A DNA stretch of 64,000 nt from assembly GCF_001956695.1 (NCBI RefSeq), contig NZ_CP019070.1, forward strand, positions 868,001 to 932,000, written 5' to 3'. Of this stretch, positions 10,552 through 20,151 are shown in pieces; position 1 is the stretch's first letter; each line of letters opens with the position of its first letter. The notes beneath the pieces were generated by a model. It saw only the letters and a program-made list of their open reading frames with translations. It searched no databases and was not told the origin of the DNA. This stretch comes from Poseidonibacter parvus. Its GTDB lineage: Bacteria > Campylobacterota > Campylobacteria > Campylobacterales > Arcobacteraceae. A program made the position numbers and the translations under genes.

Positions 10552-11996
10552 TGGATAGCGTTTATAGTATAAATATTGAAAGAGCAGTTCTTAGTTCAAT
10601 ATTATTTAATCCTGAAGAGTTAGAAGATGTTTTAGCTTCCTTAAAACCCAAAGATTTCTATCTTCCTGCACATCAAAAAATATATCAAGTGATGATTCAA
10701 CTTCATGATGATGATATGCCAATTGATGAAGAGTTTATTAGAAAAAGAATTAGTTCAAAAGACGTAGATGATTCTATATTAATTGAAATTCTTTCAGCAA
10801 ATCCTATTACAAATACAATAGCTTATGTAAGAGAAATAAAAGATGGTTCTGTAAAAAGAGAACTTGCTACATTAGCTACTACTATTAAAAAAGTAGCACT
10901 TGAAGAAGAAGTTAGTGGAAACGAAGCTCTTGATACTGTTCAAGGTGAATTATATAAAATATCTACAGATTCTGCTACTTCTGAACTTAAAGATATGCAA
11001 GAAATTACAGGTGATACTCTTTCATATATTGAAAGAATGAAAAAACTTGGAAATAAACACTTAATTGGTGAAACAACAGGTTTTGATGCACTAGATAGAA
11101 AAACAACTGGATTTAATGAAGGGGATTTAATTATTATTGCTGCACGTCCTGCAATGGGTAAAACAGCACTTGTTTTAAATATGGCTTTAAAAAATGTTGA
11201 AGCAAATAAAGGTGTGATTTTTTTCTCACTTGAAATGCCAGCTGAACAACTAATGTTAAGAATGCTTGCCGCAAAAACTTCAATACCTTTACAAAATCTT
11301 AGAAAAGGTGATATGAGTGATAATGAATGGAGTCAATTAAGTGGTGCATTTGATGATATGAATACAAAAAAACTATTTGTTGATGATGGTGGAAGTATTA
11401 ATATTAATCAACTTCGAGCACGGGTTCGAAAATTAGCTCAAAATGAAGATAATAATATTTCATTAGTAATTATTGATTACCTTCAATTAATGCAAGGAAC
11501 TGGAAATAAGGATAGACACCAAGAGGTATCAGATATATCAAGAGGTTTAAAAATGCTTGCAAGGGAGATGAAAATCCCAATTATAGCCTTGTCACAGTTA
11601 AACAGGGGACTTGAAAATAGACCAGATAAAAGACCAATGCTTTCAGATTTAAGAGAATCGGGAGCTATTGAGCAAGATGCGGATATTATTATGTTTGTAT
11701 ATAGAGATGATGTATACAAAGAAAGAGATGAAGCGCGAAAAGAAAAAGAAGCAAAAGATAAAGGTGAAGAGTATCGATCATCTTTTGTAAATAAGCCTGT
11801 TGAAGAAGCAGAAGTAATTATTGGAAAACAAAGAAATGGACCAATTGGAACTGTTAAACTTGATTTCCAAAAAGCACTTACACGATTTGTAGATAAAGAG
11901 AATGATATGAGTTCGACTGCACCAATTGAAGTTGTATTTGAAAATGTTGCAGATGTAGAGAGAGAAACTAATATGGATATGCCTGATATCTTGTAA
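10551..11996 (+). CDS. dnaB: replicative DNA helicase DnaB
   Basis: Hexameric 5'-3' helicase at the replication fork. The 481 residues have the N-terminal DnaB domain (about 1-110, ERAVLSSILFNPEELEDVL) and a RecA-like core with Walker A ARPAMGKTAL, FFSLEMPAEQL, Walker B LVIIDYLQLM, and the arginine-finger region KQRNGPIGTVKLDF. No intein is present. It starts on the last base of the ispG stop (TAATG), so translation is probably coupled. Confidence 0.98.
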   Translation: MDSVYSINIERAVLSSILFNPEELEDVLASLKPKDFYLPAHQKIYQVMIQLHDDDMPIDEEFIRKRISSKDVDDSILIEILSANPITNTIAYVREIKDGSVKRELATLATTIKKVALEEEVSGNEALDTVQGELYKISTDSATSELKDMQEITGDTLSYIERMKKLGNKHLIGETTGFDALDRKTTGFNEGDLIIIAARPAMGKTALVLNMALKNVEANKGVIFFSLEMPAEQLMLRMLAAKTSIPLQNLRKGDMSDNEWSQLSGAFDDMNTKKLFVDDGGSININQLRARVRKLAQNEDNNISLVIIDYLQLMQGTGNKDRHQEVSDISRGLKMLAREMKIPIIALSQLNRGLENRPDKRPMLSDLRESGAIEQDADIIMFVYRDDVYKERDEARKEKEAKDKGEEYRSSFVNKPVEEAEVIIGKQRNGPIGTVKLDFQKALTRFVDKENDMSSTAPIEVVFENVADVERETNMDMPDIL

Positions 11997-12001
11997 GCTT
12001 A

Positions 12002-12042
12002 AATAAAATAATTAATTTAATATTTTAATTAATTATTTTATT
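12002..12042 (+). terminator. A/T-only hairpin downstream of dnaB
   Basis: A perfect 16-bp inverted repeat (12002-12017 with 12027-12042, 9-base loop) made only of A and T starts 6 bp after the dnaB stop. It is followed by a T-rich run. It is the likely transcription end of ispG-dnaB and separates it from the pseudopilin gene. Confidence 0.55.
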
Positions 12043-12087
12043 ATTTATAGATAATCTTAAATATTATTTTAATATAAAGGATTATTT

Positions 12088-12489
12088 ATGAAAAAAGGTT
12101 TTTCTCTTTTAGAGTTAATATTCGCTATTGTTGTTATTGGTATTATTGCATCTTTTGCAATTCCAAAATATTTAGATACACGTGATTCTGCTTTAGTTTC
12201 AACTCTTAAGAGAGATATTGGAACAGCTACTACATCTATTCAAAGTTATCATTTAGTTGAAGGAAATATTACTAAAATTTCTGAGGCAGTGACTTTAAAT
12301 CCAACTAATTGGACTGTTGAAGATTTAAAAATCACTTACAAAGAGGGTGATACAGATTGTGCAGTATTAGAAGTGACAAAAGATGATACAGCTAATTCTT
12401 TAAATCTTACTGTAACACCAGGTGCAGGTGATGTTTGTAAAAAGTTAGATGAATCAGGAATAAAAACTACAACTTATGACTTATACTAA
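12088..12489 (+). CDS. type IV pilin-like / type II pseudopilin protein
   Basis: A 133-residue protein with a canonical class III signal: MKKG followed by FSLLELIFAIVVIGIIASFA, with cleavage expected between G4 and F5 and glutamate at mature position 5. The hydrophobic helix anchors it in the membrane and the filament core. The C-terminal region has two cysteines (in DTDCAVLEV and GDVCKKL) that could form a disulfide loop as in minor pilins. AAAGGATT precedes the ATG. It stands alone, so it may serve a type II secretion or DNA-uptake pseudopilus encoded elsewhere. It runs convergently into the ligase gene with almost no spacer. Confidence 0.88.
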   Translation: MKKGFSLLELIFAIVVIGIIASFAIPKYLDTRDSALVSTLKRDIGTATTSIQSYHLVEGNITKISEAVTLNPTNWTVEDLKITYKEGDTDCAVLEVTKDDTANSLNLTVTPGAGDVCKKLDESGIKTTTYDLY

Positions 12490-12490
12490 G

Positions 12491-13315
12491 TTATTCATTT
12501 TTTCTAATTCTTAAAAAAGATGCAAATTTAGGTTTTCCAAATTTTGTTAGATTATAATATTTAAAAGTAACTATATCTGCAATTTTTGGATGATTTATTC
12601 TTTCTTGTTTTGAAAAACCATTCCCTAGATTAAAAATTACTCCGTTTTTTAGTTTTAACTTTAGGCTTTTAAATTTACTTTTTTCTGGAGTATTTTCATT
12701 ATAATTTATTCCAATTACTTCACCTTCCATATCATTGAATTTTTTAACTTTTAAGACATTAGAACTTCTACCTGTAAAATAATCTAAGTTTGGATTTTTT
12801 AGTATTATTCCTTCTACTTGTTTTTTTATCAATTCATTTAGATATTGATCTAAATGCGCTTTATTTTTACATCTTATTTGCTTAATGATTTTTATGTATT
12901 CATTCTTATTCTTTTTCTGCCAGTTTTTTATTTTTTCTAATCTTGTTAAAAAATCACCTTTTGCATTTGGTACTTCAAATATATTGTATGTTATTTGCTT
13001 CCAATGTTTTGAAGGTGTTTTATCTAAGACTATACTTTGTATATTTTCAAAGTCATTTCTTTTTGTCCATAACTCGCCATCAAGTTCAAAGTTTGGAAAG
13101 TCTTTTATAAAGTATTTTGGTGCAAAAATTATATTACCATTTTTACTTATTAGATTTTTGCCATTCCAATATGCTCTAATACCATCTAGTTTTTCACTCA
13201 TCATCCAGTTTTTTATTTTCTGTGATTTATCATAAGTTTTTGCTTTTTGTAAATCTAATGCAAAACTAATTTTTTGTAAAAATAGTAAGATAAAAATTGC
13301 TATTAATAACTTCAT
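12491..13315 (-). CDS. periplasmic ATP-dependent DNA ligase (Lig E type)
   Basis: A 274-residue minimal ATP-dependent DNA ligase. A signal peptide (residues 1-19, LLIAIFILLFLQKISFA) precedes the nucleotidyltransferase domain: motif I EKLDGIRAYW with the adenylated lysine at K42, motif III FELDGELW, motif IV VEGIILKNP and motif V LKVKKF. A short OB-fold domain closes the protein. The small size and export signal fit the Lig E family, known from Campylobacter, Haemophilus and Neisseria. Its place outside the cytoplasm suggests work on incoming or extracellular DNA, which is inference. It is convergent with a pseudopilin gene. Confidence 0.88.
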   Translation of the reverse strand: MKLLIAIFILLFLQKISFALDLQKAKTYDKSQKIKNWMMSEKLDGIRAYWNGKNLISKNGNIIFAPKYFIKDFPNFELDGELWTKRNDFENIQSIVLDKTPSKHWKQITYNIFEVPNAKGDFLTRLEKIKNWQKKNKNEYIKIIKQIRCKNKAHLDQYLNELIKKQVEGIILKNPNLDYFTGRSSNVLKVKKFNDMEGEVIGINYNENTPEKSKFKSLKLKLKNGVIFNLGNGFSKQERINHPKIADIVTFKYYNLTKFGKPKFASFLRIRKNE

Positions 13316-13451
13316 ATACTCTCTTTTAAATAATTTAATTAATTATATTTAAAATCAGATTAAATATTTGAAATAAATCATAAAGTCATAATGATTATTT
13401 AGATAAAATAATTTACTTTTCACTACATTTATAAAAAAATTAAGGATTGTT

Positions 13452-14006
13452 TTGAGTAAAAAGATATTAACACAAGATGAAAAAAATAGATTATTAAGCT
13501 CAATTAGAAGTATTGAGAACTTCCCAAAAGAGGGAATTATATTTAAAGATATTACAACATTATTAAACGACAAAGATGCTTATGCATTAACAATGCAACA
13601 TTTTGAAGATAGATATAAAGATTATAACTTAGATTATATAGCAGGAATTGATTCAAGAGGTTTTATTTTTGGAGCGGCACTTGCTGATAGATTAGGTATT
13701 GGGTTTGTTCCTGTTAGAAAAAAAGGAAAACTTCCAAGTACAACTGCATGTGAAAAATATGAATTAGAATATGGTTTTGACGAAGTAGAAATACATTTAG
13801 ATGCTTTTAGAGGCCAAAAAAATGCAAGAGTACTTTTAATCGATGATATTATTGTAAGTGGTGGAACAGCTTATGCAGCTGCTAATTTGATAAACAAATT
13901 AGATGTAAATTTAGTAGAAATGTGTTTTTTAATGGATATAAAAATTTTAGGTGGTGCGCAAAAATTACAAAAAGTTGCACCTGTTTATTCAGTATTAGAA
14001 ATATAA
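13452..14006 (+). CDS. apt: adenine phosphoribosyltransferase
   Basis: Salvages adenine to AMP with PRPP. The 184 residues contain [42 protein letters not shown] and the PRPP loop [14 protein letters not shown], all typical of Apt. The start is a TTG (13452) with an AAGGA ribosome site at 13442-13446, giving the expected N-terminus. It opens the plus-strand group apt-trpB-dedA-pepA; Helicobacter and Campylobacter have apt-dedA-pepA in this order. Confidence 0.96.
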   Translation: MSKKILTQDEKNRLLSSIRSIENFPKEGIIFKDITTLLNDKDAYALTMQHFEDRYKDYNLDYIAGIDSRGFIFGAALADRLGIGFVPVRKKGKLPSTTACEKYELEYGFDEVEIHLDAFRGQKNARVLLIDDIIVSGGTAYAAANLINKLDVNLVEMCFLMDIKILGGAQKLQKVAPVYSVLEI

Positions 14007-14018
14007 GAAAGAGATATT

Positions 14019-15227
14019 ATGAGTGATTATATACCAAAAGCAAGCCCTTTTGACCCAGATTCAAAAGGACAATTCGGAATTTTTGGAGGACAATATGTTC
14101 CTGAAACTTTGATGCCAGTTTTAAAAGAATTAGAAATAGAATATAAAAAGTATAGATTTGATAAAGAGTTCTGGGCTGAAGTAAATGATTTATTAAGAGA
14201 TTATGTAGGAAGAGAGAACCCACTTTATTTAGCAAAAAATGTTTCAGAAGAAATTGGTGCAAAAGTATATTTAAAAAGAGAAGATTTAAACCATACTGGT
14301 GCACATAAAGTAAATAATGTTATTGCGCAAGGCTTACTTGCTAAAAAACTTGGAAAAACAAAAGTAATTGCTGAAACTGGTGCAGGGCAACATGGAGTTG
14401 CAAGTGCTACAATTGCTGCACTTATGGGTTTAGAGTGTACTGTTTTTATGGGTGCAAAAGATGTTGAAAGACAAGAATTAAATGTATTTAGAATGAAACT
14501 TTTAGGTGCAAAAGTTGTTGCAGTTGAAAGTGGAAGTAAAACACTTAAAGATGCTATGAATGACGCAATTAGATACTGGGTTACAAATGCACGTGACACT
14601 TTTTATATAATAGGAACTGTTGCAGGTCCTCATCCTTATCCTATGATGGTTAGAGATTTCCAATCAATTATTGGATACGAAGCTAGAAAGCAAATTTTAG
14701 AAAAAGAAAATAGACTTCCTGATTATGTTGTAGCTTGTATTGGTGGTGGTTCAAACGCTATTGGTATGTTCTCTCATTTTTTAGAAGATAAAGAAGTTAC
14801 ATGTGTAGGAATTGAAGCTGGTGGTTTAGGGCTTGATACAGATAAACATGGATGTTCGCTAGAAAAAGGAAGCCCAGGTGTTTTACATGGACAATGTTCT
14901 TACCTTTTACAAGATGAAGATGGACAAGTTTTAGAAGCACACTCTATTTCAGCAGGTCTTGATTATCCAGGAATTGGACCTGAACATTCATTTCATAAAG
15001 ATAATAAAAGCGTACAGTATGATTCAATAACTGATAAAGAAGCATTAGATGCTTTTGTATGGTTAAGTAGAGCTGAGGGAATTATTCCAGCTTTTGAAAC
15101 TGCACATGCAATTGCTTACTTAAAAAAAGCAAAAGATAAATTAAAAGGTAAAACTGTAATTATAAACTTATCAGGTCGTGGGGATAAAGATATGATTCAA
15201 GCAAAAAGTTTATTAAACTTTGACTAA
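14019..15227 (+). CDS. trpB: tryptophan synthase beta chain
   Basis: Joins indole and serine to tryptophan. The 402 residues show [14 protein letters not shown], the PLP lysine in [19 protein letters not shown], the phosphate loop [10 protein letters not shown] and LSGRGDKD at the C-terminus, as in canonical TrpB1. No trpA follows. It sits 12 bp after apt and 10 bp before the dedA gene, so it is part of a mixed operon rather than a trp operon. Confidence 0.97.
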   Translation: MSDYIPKASPFDPDSKGQFGIFGGQYVPETLMPVLKELEIEYKKYRFDKEFWAEVNDLLRDYVGRENPLYLAKNVSEEIGAKVYLKREDLNHTGAHKVNNVIAQGLLAKKLGKTKVIAETGAGQHGVASATIAALMGLECTVFMGAKDVERQELNVFRMKLLGAKVVAVESGSKTLKDAMNDAIRYWVTNARDTFYIIGTVAGPHPYPMMVRDFQSIIGYEARKQILEKENRLPDYVVACIGGGSNAIGMFSHFLEDKEVTCVGIEAGGLGLDTDKHGCSLEKGSPGVLHGQCSYLLQDEDGQVLEAHSISAGLDYPGIGPEHSFHKDNKSVQYDSITDKEALDAFVWLSRAEGIIPAFETAHAIAYLKKAKDKLKGKTVIINLSGRGDKDMIQAKSLLNFD

Positions 15228-15237
15228 AAGGTAAAAA

Positions 15238-15948
15238 ATGAAAGAAATCTTCAAGAAATTACAACCACATGCAGGAAAAATACTAGCATTTATAGTAATT
15301 ATATTTTTTTCTTTTTTAGCTTACAATCTATTCCAAGCTCCTGTTGAAGGTTTTGAAAATAGTTTTGTTTATTTACTAAAAGAGTATGGATATATAATTC
15401 TTTTTGCATGGGGAATGCTTGAAGGTGAAGCCGGTCTTATTATGGCTGGTCTTTTATCACATACAGGTGATATGAATTTATATATCGCAATTTTTGTAGC
15501 AGGACTTGGTGGTTTTGCTGGAGATCAAGTTTATTTTTATATTGGAAGATTTAATAAATCTTATGTTCACAGTAAGTTCAAAGGTCAAAGAAGAAAGTTT
15601 GCCCTTGCTCATTTATTATTACAAAAGTATGGTTGGCCAATTATTTTTGCACAAAGATATATGTATGGAATGAGAACTATTATTCCAATATCAATAGGTC
15701 TTACAAGATATGATGCTAAAACATTTGCTTTTATAAATCTTATATCTGCTTGGTGTTGGGCTGCTATTACAATAGTACCTGTTTGGTATTTTGGTGAAGA
15801 GATTTTAAAAGTTTTACATTGGGCTAAAGAGCACTGGTATTTTGCCTTGCCTATTGCTTTAGGATTTGGTGGAAGTATTATTTATTATTTTAATAAAGCT
15901 TCAAAGAAAAATACAAAAAAAGAAAAAGAGATATCAAATGAAAATTAA
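15238..15948 (+). CDS. DedA family membrane protein
   Basis: A 236-residue DedA/SNARE-associated-type integral membrane protein with spans near 13-33, 45-65, 75-100, 145-170 and 190-210. The family motif is visible as GDQVYFYIGR and in the FAQRYMYGMRTIIPISIGL segment, with the conserved arginines. Members act as lipid carriers or flippases (for example undecaprenyl phosphate recycling by some); the substrate here cannot be told. Its 3' end overlaps the start of pepA by 11 bp. Confidence 0.9.
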   Translation: MKEIFKKLQPHAGKILAFIVIIFFSFLAYNLFQAPVEGFENSFVYLLKEYGYIILFAWGMLEGEAGLIMAGLLSHTGDMNLYIAIFVAGLGGFAGDQVYFYIGRFNKSYVHSKFKGQRRKFALAHLLLQKYGWPIIFAQRYMYGMRTIIPISIGLTRYDAKTFAFINLISAWCWAAITIVPVWYFGEEILKVLHWAKEHWYFALPIALGFGGSIIYYFNKASKKNTKKEKEISNEN

Positions 15949-17371
15949 TTTAACAAATTCAAAAATTGAAGAGATACAATCAGATTTACAAATTGTATTA
16001 ACAAATAATATTGAAAATTTAGAAGATAAAGAGTTATTAAAGAGTTTAGATTTTAAAGCTAAAGATGAAGAGTTAGTTTTTTTAGCAGAATCAAAAAAGA
16101 TCTTTGTTGGTTACGAAGAAGAAACTTACGATTCTTTAGCAATAGCAATAGCTACTGCAATTAAGAAATTTCAAACTACATTATTTAAAACTGCAAAAGT
16201 TGATTTAACTTCTTTTGACTCACTTGTATTAAAATCAATTGTAGAAGGTACATTGTTAGGTTCTTATACGTTTAATGATTATAAATCTAAAAAAGAAAAA
16301 AAGAAAAAACAAGAATTAATAATTTGTATTCAAGAAGATTCTCCAAGTTTAGATAATATTGAGTTAAACTCAATTTTGGAAGAATCGAAAATTATTTCTA
16401 AAGCAGTTAATAAAGCAAGAGACATGGTAAATACAACTCCAGGAGATTTTTATCCTGAAGTAATGGCAAGTTTAGCTAAAAAACTTGCAAAAGATGCAAA
16501 AATTGATTGTAAAATAAAAGGTGAAAAATACCTAGCAAAAAATGATATGAATGCAATGCTTAGCGTTGGACGTGCTTCAATTCATGAATCAAAATTAATT
16601 CATTTATCATATAAACCAAAAGATGCAAAGAAAAAGATTGTACTTGTTGGAAAAGGTCTTACTTATGATTCAGGAGGATTATCTTTAAAACCTGCTGATT
16701 ATATGGTAACAATGAAATCTGATAAAGGTGGAGGTTGTGCAGTATTAGCTACTATTTGGGCAATTGCAAAACTTGAATTACCTTATGAAGTTCATGGAAT
16801 TATAGGTGCAGTTGAGAATATGATTGGTGGAGATGCATATAAACCTGATGATGTATTAGTTGCAAAAAATGGTAAAACAATAGAAGTTCGAAACACAGAT
16901 GCAGAAGGAAGACTAGTACTTGCTGATTGTTTATGTTATGCACAAGATGAAATCAAAGATATTGATTATATCTTTGATTATGCTACATTAACGGGTGCTT
17001 GTGTTGTAGGAGTTGGGCAGTATACAAGTGGAATTATGGGAAATAATGAGAAGTTAAAAGCTAGTGTTGTTAAGAGCTCTTTAAAAGCAGGAGAGTATGC
17101 TACAACTTTAGATTTTAATAGATATTTACGAAAAACAATCAAATCTGAAATCGCAGATATTTCTAATATTGCAAGTACAAGATATGGTGGAGCAATTACA
17201 GCTGGACTGTTTTTAGATAATTTTATAGAAGAAAAAAATAAAGAAAAATGGGTTCATTTTGATATAGCTGGACCTGCATTTGTAGAAAGTGCATGGGGAT
17301 ATAATCCTCATGGTGCAAGTGGTGCTGGAGTTAGAATGACAATAGAGTTTTTAAAAGATTTAAAAAAATAA
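15938..17371 (+). CDS. pepA: leucyl aminopeptidase PepA
   Basis: Two-metal M17 cytosolic aminopeptidase. The 477 residues include the catalytic region VGKGLTYDSGGLSLKP, MKSDKGGGCAVL and the signature NTDAEGRLVLAD. The open frame extends upstream to 15866 inside dedA, but the ATG at 15938, just behind AAAAAGAGAT, gives a normal N-terminus (MKINLTNSKIEE) and only an 11-bp overlap. In Helicobacter pylori and Campylobacter jejuni pepA is followed by ychF; here a 26-kb block intervenes. Confidence 0.96.
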   Translation: MKINLTNSKIEEIQSDLQIVLTNNIENLEDKELLKSLDFKAKDEELVFLAESKKIFVGYEEETYDSLAIAIATAIKKFQTTLFKTAKVDLTSFDSLVLKSIVEGTLLGSYTFNDYKSKKEKKKKQELIICIQEDSPSLDNIELNSILEESKIISKAVNKARDMVNTTPGDFYPEVMASLAKKLAKDAKIDCKIKGEKYLAKNDMNAMLSVGRASIHESKLIHLSYKPKDAKKKIVLVGKGLTYDSGGLSLKPADYMVTMKSDKGGGCAVLATIWAIAKLELPYEVHGIIGAVENMIGGDAYKPDDVLVAKNGKTIEVRNTDAEGRLVLADCLCYAQDEIKDIDYIFDYATLTGACVVGVGQYTSGIMGNNEKLKASVVKSSLKAGEYATTLDFNRYLRKTIKSEIADISNIASTRYGGAITAGLFLDNFIEEKNKEKWVHFDIAGPAFVESAWGYNPHGASGAGVRMTIEFLKDLKK

Positions 17372-17373
17372 AA

Positions 17374-17406
17374 TGATACTTTTCTAATACTCTTTTCTAA
17401 TATACT
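17374..17406 (+). promoter_or_regulatory. family-1 repeat promoter of the PhnD-like/kinase operon
   Basis: TGATAC at 17374 and TAATAC at 17385 are 11 bp apart and each is followed by a T-rich tail. The -10-like TATACT lies at 17401-17406, 27 bp after the first repeat. There is no good -35 box, so the repeats would place an activator there. The same layout recurs at 20090 (+) and 27743 (-). It begins 3 bp after the pepA stop. Confidence 0.7.
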
Positions 17407-17435
17407 AAAAAATAAAAATATTTAAAGGAGTACTT

Positions 17436-18218
17436 ATGAAAAAAATTATATTTTTTACACTTATTGTTACATACTCAATGGCTACGGAAATTACACTAGG
17501 TATTGTTCCTCAACAAAGTCCGCTTAAGCTTGCAAAAAAATGGATTAAAGTCACTGATTATTTATTTAAAGAGACAGGTATAAAAGTTAATTTTAGAACT
17601 GAAAAATCAATACCTCAATTTGAAAAAGAATTAAAAATGGGAACTTATTGTATTGCATATATGAATCCTTATCATTTTACAGTAGCAAATAAATCTCAAA
17701 AATATGAAGCTTTTTTAAGAGCAAAAAAGAATATTGTAGGTATTTTCCTTTCAAAAGACAAAGAAGTTGATTTTAGTAAAGAAAATTTAAAAGGAAAAAC
17801 TTTTTTATTTCCAGCTCCAAATGCTTTTGCTGCAACTCTTTTAACTAAATTTGAATTTAAAGAAAAATTTGGATTTGATATAGATAAAGAAGCTAAAGTA
17901 CTATACGTTAATTCCCATGATTCTGTTTACAAGGGAATTTCTAGAGGTATTGGATACCTTGGTGGTGGAATTATAAGAACTTATAATAATTTTAAAAGTA
18001 AAAATGATAAAGATAATATAAATATTGTTTATAAAACTAATCCTTATCCTAGTCATCCTTTTGCATATCATCCAAGAGTTAGTAAAGAAGTAGTCTTAAA
18101 AATACAAAATGCTTTTTTAAATATGCCTGATGATATAAAAGAAATATTAAGTATAAAAGATTTTAAAATTACAAATACCCAAGAATTTGATATAATTAAA
18201 AATATTGGTGTAAAGTAG
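17436..18218 (+). CDS. PhnD-like periplasmic substrate-binding protein
   Basis: A 260-residue secreted protein. A signal peptide (1-16, cleavage likely after YSMA) is followed by ITLGIVPQQSPLKLAKKWIKVTDYL, the start seen in phosphate/phosphonate-type binding proteins (PhnD family), with YMNPYHF near residue 75 and NSHDSVYKGISRGIGYLGG near 165-185. There are no ABC permease or ATPase genes beside it; instead a membrane histidine kinase follows 6 bp later. This suggests a sensory co-receptor, like AioX for AioS in arsenite sensing, rather than a transporter part. The mature protein has one cysteine (C72). The ligand is unknown. AAAGGAG precedes the ATG. Confidence 0.82.
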   Translation: MKKIIFFTLIVTYSMATEITLGIVPQQSPLKLAKKWIKVTDYLFKETGIKVNFRTEKSIPQFEKELKMGTYCIAYMNPYHFTVANKSQKYEAFLRAKKNIVGIFLSKDKEVDFSKENLKGKTFLFPAPNAFAATLLTKFEFKEKFGFDIDKEAKVLYVNSHDSVYKGISRGIGYLGGGIIRTYNNFKSKNDKDNINIVYKTNPYPSHPFAYHPRVSKEVVLKIQNAFLNMPDDIKEILSIKDFKITNTQEFDIIKNIGVK

Positions 18219-18224
18219 GTTTTT

Positions 18225-20087
18225 ATGTCTTTTAAATTTAGATTTATACTTTCCTTTGTTTTATTAGAAATATTTTTTATTGTTTTAATTGTAAGTGTTA
18301 ATTTCTTTACAATTAAAAACTCATCTGATAAATTAATTTCAGAAAAGATTGAATCAAACGTTACTTTTATCGAAGAGCTTATAAAAGTGCCTATGAGTAT
18401 ATTTGATTTAGCTACTTTAGATAACCTTGTTGAGAATTCTGTTAAATATTTAAATTCTATTGTTATTCTAGATACTCAAAATAGAATTTTAGCTAGTTCT
18501 TATTCATATAAATATTTACCTATTGAAGACCTTATTAAATTAAAAAGAAATAAAGACGTCTTTATTAATAATAATAGTTATAAAATCATATTTAATGAAA
18601 TATATGAAGAGAATGTATTATTAGGATCAGTGTATGTTATTTTTGATACCACTAGTAATTCTCAATTTATTGAAAAAAGTAAAAATACTACTTTCTTAAT
18701 TATTTTATTAGAAATCTTGATTTCTATAATACTTTCTTATTTAATTGGAAATAGAGTAACTAAAAAACTAGATGATTTATCCTCTATTGCTAAAAGAATT
18801 GGTAAAGAAGAGAATACCTCTATTCCTTATTTAGATTCAAGTGATGAAATTGGTATCTTGGCTAATTCAATGGATAGAATGCAAACAAATTTACAAAATA
18901 GAAATAATACAATAATACAATCAAATAAGCTTCTTGTAAAACAAAAGGAAGAATTAGAAGTTGCAAATAAAGTAAAAGATGATTTTTTAGCAAATATGAG
19001 TCATGAATTGAAAACACCTCTAAATTCAATTAATGTTCTTTCTTCAATAATGAAAAAAAATAGTAAAAATACTTTTAGTGAAAAAGAAGTAAAAAATTTA
19101 GAAATTATAAATAGTTGTGGTAAAGATTTATTATTTTTAATTAATGATGTTCTCGATATATCAAAACTAGAAGCAGGGAAAGTTTCTATAAATAATAGTG
19201 ATGTTGATATTTATAATCTTACAACTATTATCAAAGATATGTTTTTCACTCAATTTAAAGATAAAAATGTAGATTTTTATTTTGAATGTGATAAAAATAT
19301 TAATTCAATTTATAGTGATGAACGAAAAATTAGTCAAATAGTAAAAAACTTTTTATCAAATGCTTTAAAATTTACAAGTGAAGGAAAAGTTTCTTTAATT
19401 GTAAAAGAAAAAGATGAAAATATTCTAATTGAAGTAAAAGATAGTGGTATTGGTATTAATAAAGAGCAAATAGATGATCTATTCGATCGTTTTAAACAAG
19501 TTGATGCAAGTATCTCTAGAAAACACTTAGGAACAGGTTTAGGATTAGCTATCTCAAAAAATCTTGCTGAATTGTTAAAAGGAAATATTACAGTTGAAAG
19601 TGAATTTGGTCATGGCTCAAAATTTACACTATCTATTCCTAAAAATATAAATGAAATAGAAATTAAAAATAATACTATTGTAAGTAAAGATATTATTCCT
19701 TCTCATACTAATAATTTATATGAAACAATGCCTGAAAAAAAACCAGTAATAGTTGAAGATATTAAAAGAAAAAAGATTTTAATTTATAATAATGATCATC
19801 TTTTGTTTTTTAATATAATAATAAAACTAAAGAAAAATAATGAAATTCTACAAATAAATACAGAAAATGAATTTTTAGATGAACTTAATAATAAAACTAT
19901 TGATGCTATTATAATTGATATAGATAAATTATCAGAAGATTTTATAAATAAGATTTTGTTAAATAAACATAAGAAGTTAATAATTATTACAAGTAATGAA
20001 GTAAATGAAGAAATAAAGATAAAAGCTAAAAGCATAATTTTAAAACCCGTTGACTTAAATAAAATTATATTTTCTTTAGATGATTAA
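18225..20087 (+). CDS. membrane histidine kinase with C-terminal pseudo-receiver
   Basis: A 620-residue sensor kinase. Two membrane spans (about 7-30 and 154-175) flank a periplasmic sensor of about 120 residues. A HAMP linker (about 176-228), a coiled coil, a HisKA domain with H260 in NMSHELKTPLNS, and a HATPase domain (VKNFLSNALKF, VKDSGIGI, GTGLGLAIS) follow. Residues about 510-620 look like a receiver in which the acidic pair is replaced by asparagines (ILIYNND), while an aspartate (IIIDID) and the KP pair (LKPVDL) remain. The preceding binding protein is the probable ligand-sensing partner. The core is closely similar to the kinase at 25111-26640, so the two are paralogues. Confidence 0.92.
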   Translation: MSFKFRFILSFVLLEIFFIVLIVSVNFFTIKNSSDKLISEKIESNVTFIEELIKVPMSIFDLATLDNLVENSVKYLNSIVILDTQNRILASSYSYKYLPIEDLIKLKRNKDVFINNNSYKIIFNEIYEENVLLGSVYVIFDTTSNSQFIEKSKNTTFLIILLEILISIILSYLIGNRVTKKLDDLSSIAKRIGKEENTSIPYLDSSDEIGILANSMDRMQTNLQNRNNTIIQSNKLLVKQKEELEVANKVKDDFLANMSHELKTPLNSINVLSSIMKKNSKNTFSEKEVKNLEIINSCGKDLLFLINDVLDISKLEAGKVSINNSDVDIYNLTTIIKDMFFTQFKDKNVDFYFECDKNINSIYSDERKISQIVKNFLSNALKFTSEGKVSLIVKEKDENILIEVKDSGIGINKEQIDDLFDRFKQVDASISRKHLGTGLGLAISKNLAELLKGNITVESEFGHGSKFTLSIPKNINEIEIKNNTIVSKDIIPSHTNNLYETMPEKKPVIVEDIKRKKILIYNNDHLLFFNIIIKLKKNNEILQINTENEFLDELNNKTIDAIIIDIDKLSEDFINKILLNKHKKLIIITSNEVNEEIKIKAKSIILKPVDLNKIIFSLDD

Positions 20088-20089
20088 AA

Positions 20090-20122
20090 TGATATTATTT
20101 TGATACTTTTACTTAGTATAAT
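20090..20122 (+). promoter_or_regulatory. family-1 repeat promoter of the OmpR-type regulator operon
   Basis: TGATAT at 20090 and TGATAC at 20101 are exactly 11 bp apart, and TATAAT lies at 20117-20122, again 27 bp after the first repeat. This is the same architecture as at 17374 and on the minus strand at 27743. The site precedes the gene of an OmpR-type response regulator, which suggests autoregulation. Confidence 0.7.
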
Positions 20123-20151
20123 AAATAACGTTTTGGAATAGGTATTAATAA

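Noticed and set aside
13355-13573. 72-codon minus-strand frame over the apt start
   Set aside because: It is antisense to the well-supported apt N-terminus and hydrophobic by composition only; no ribosome site.
17436-18218. PhnD-like gene as part of a phosphonate ABC transporter
   Set aside because: No permease or ATPase genes are nearby and a kinase gene follows directly.
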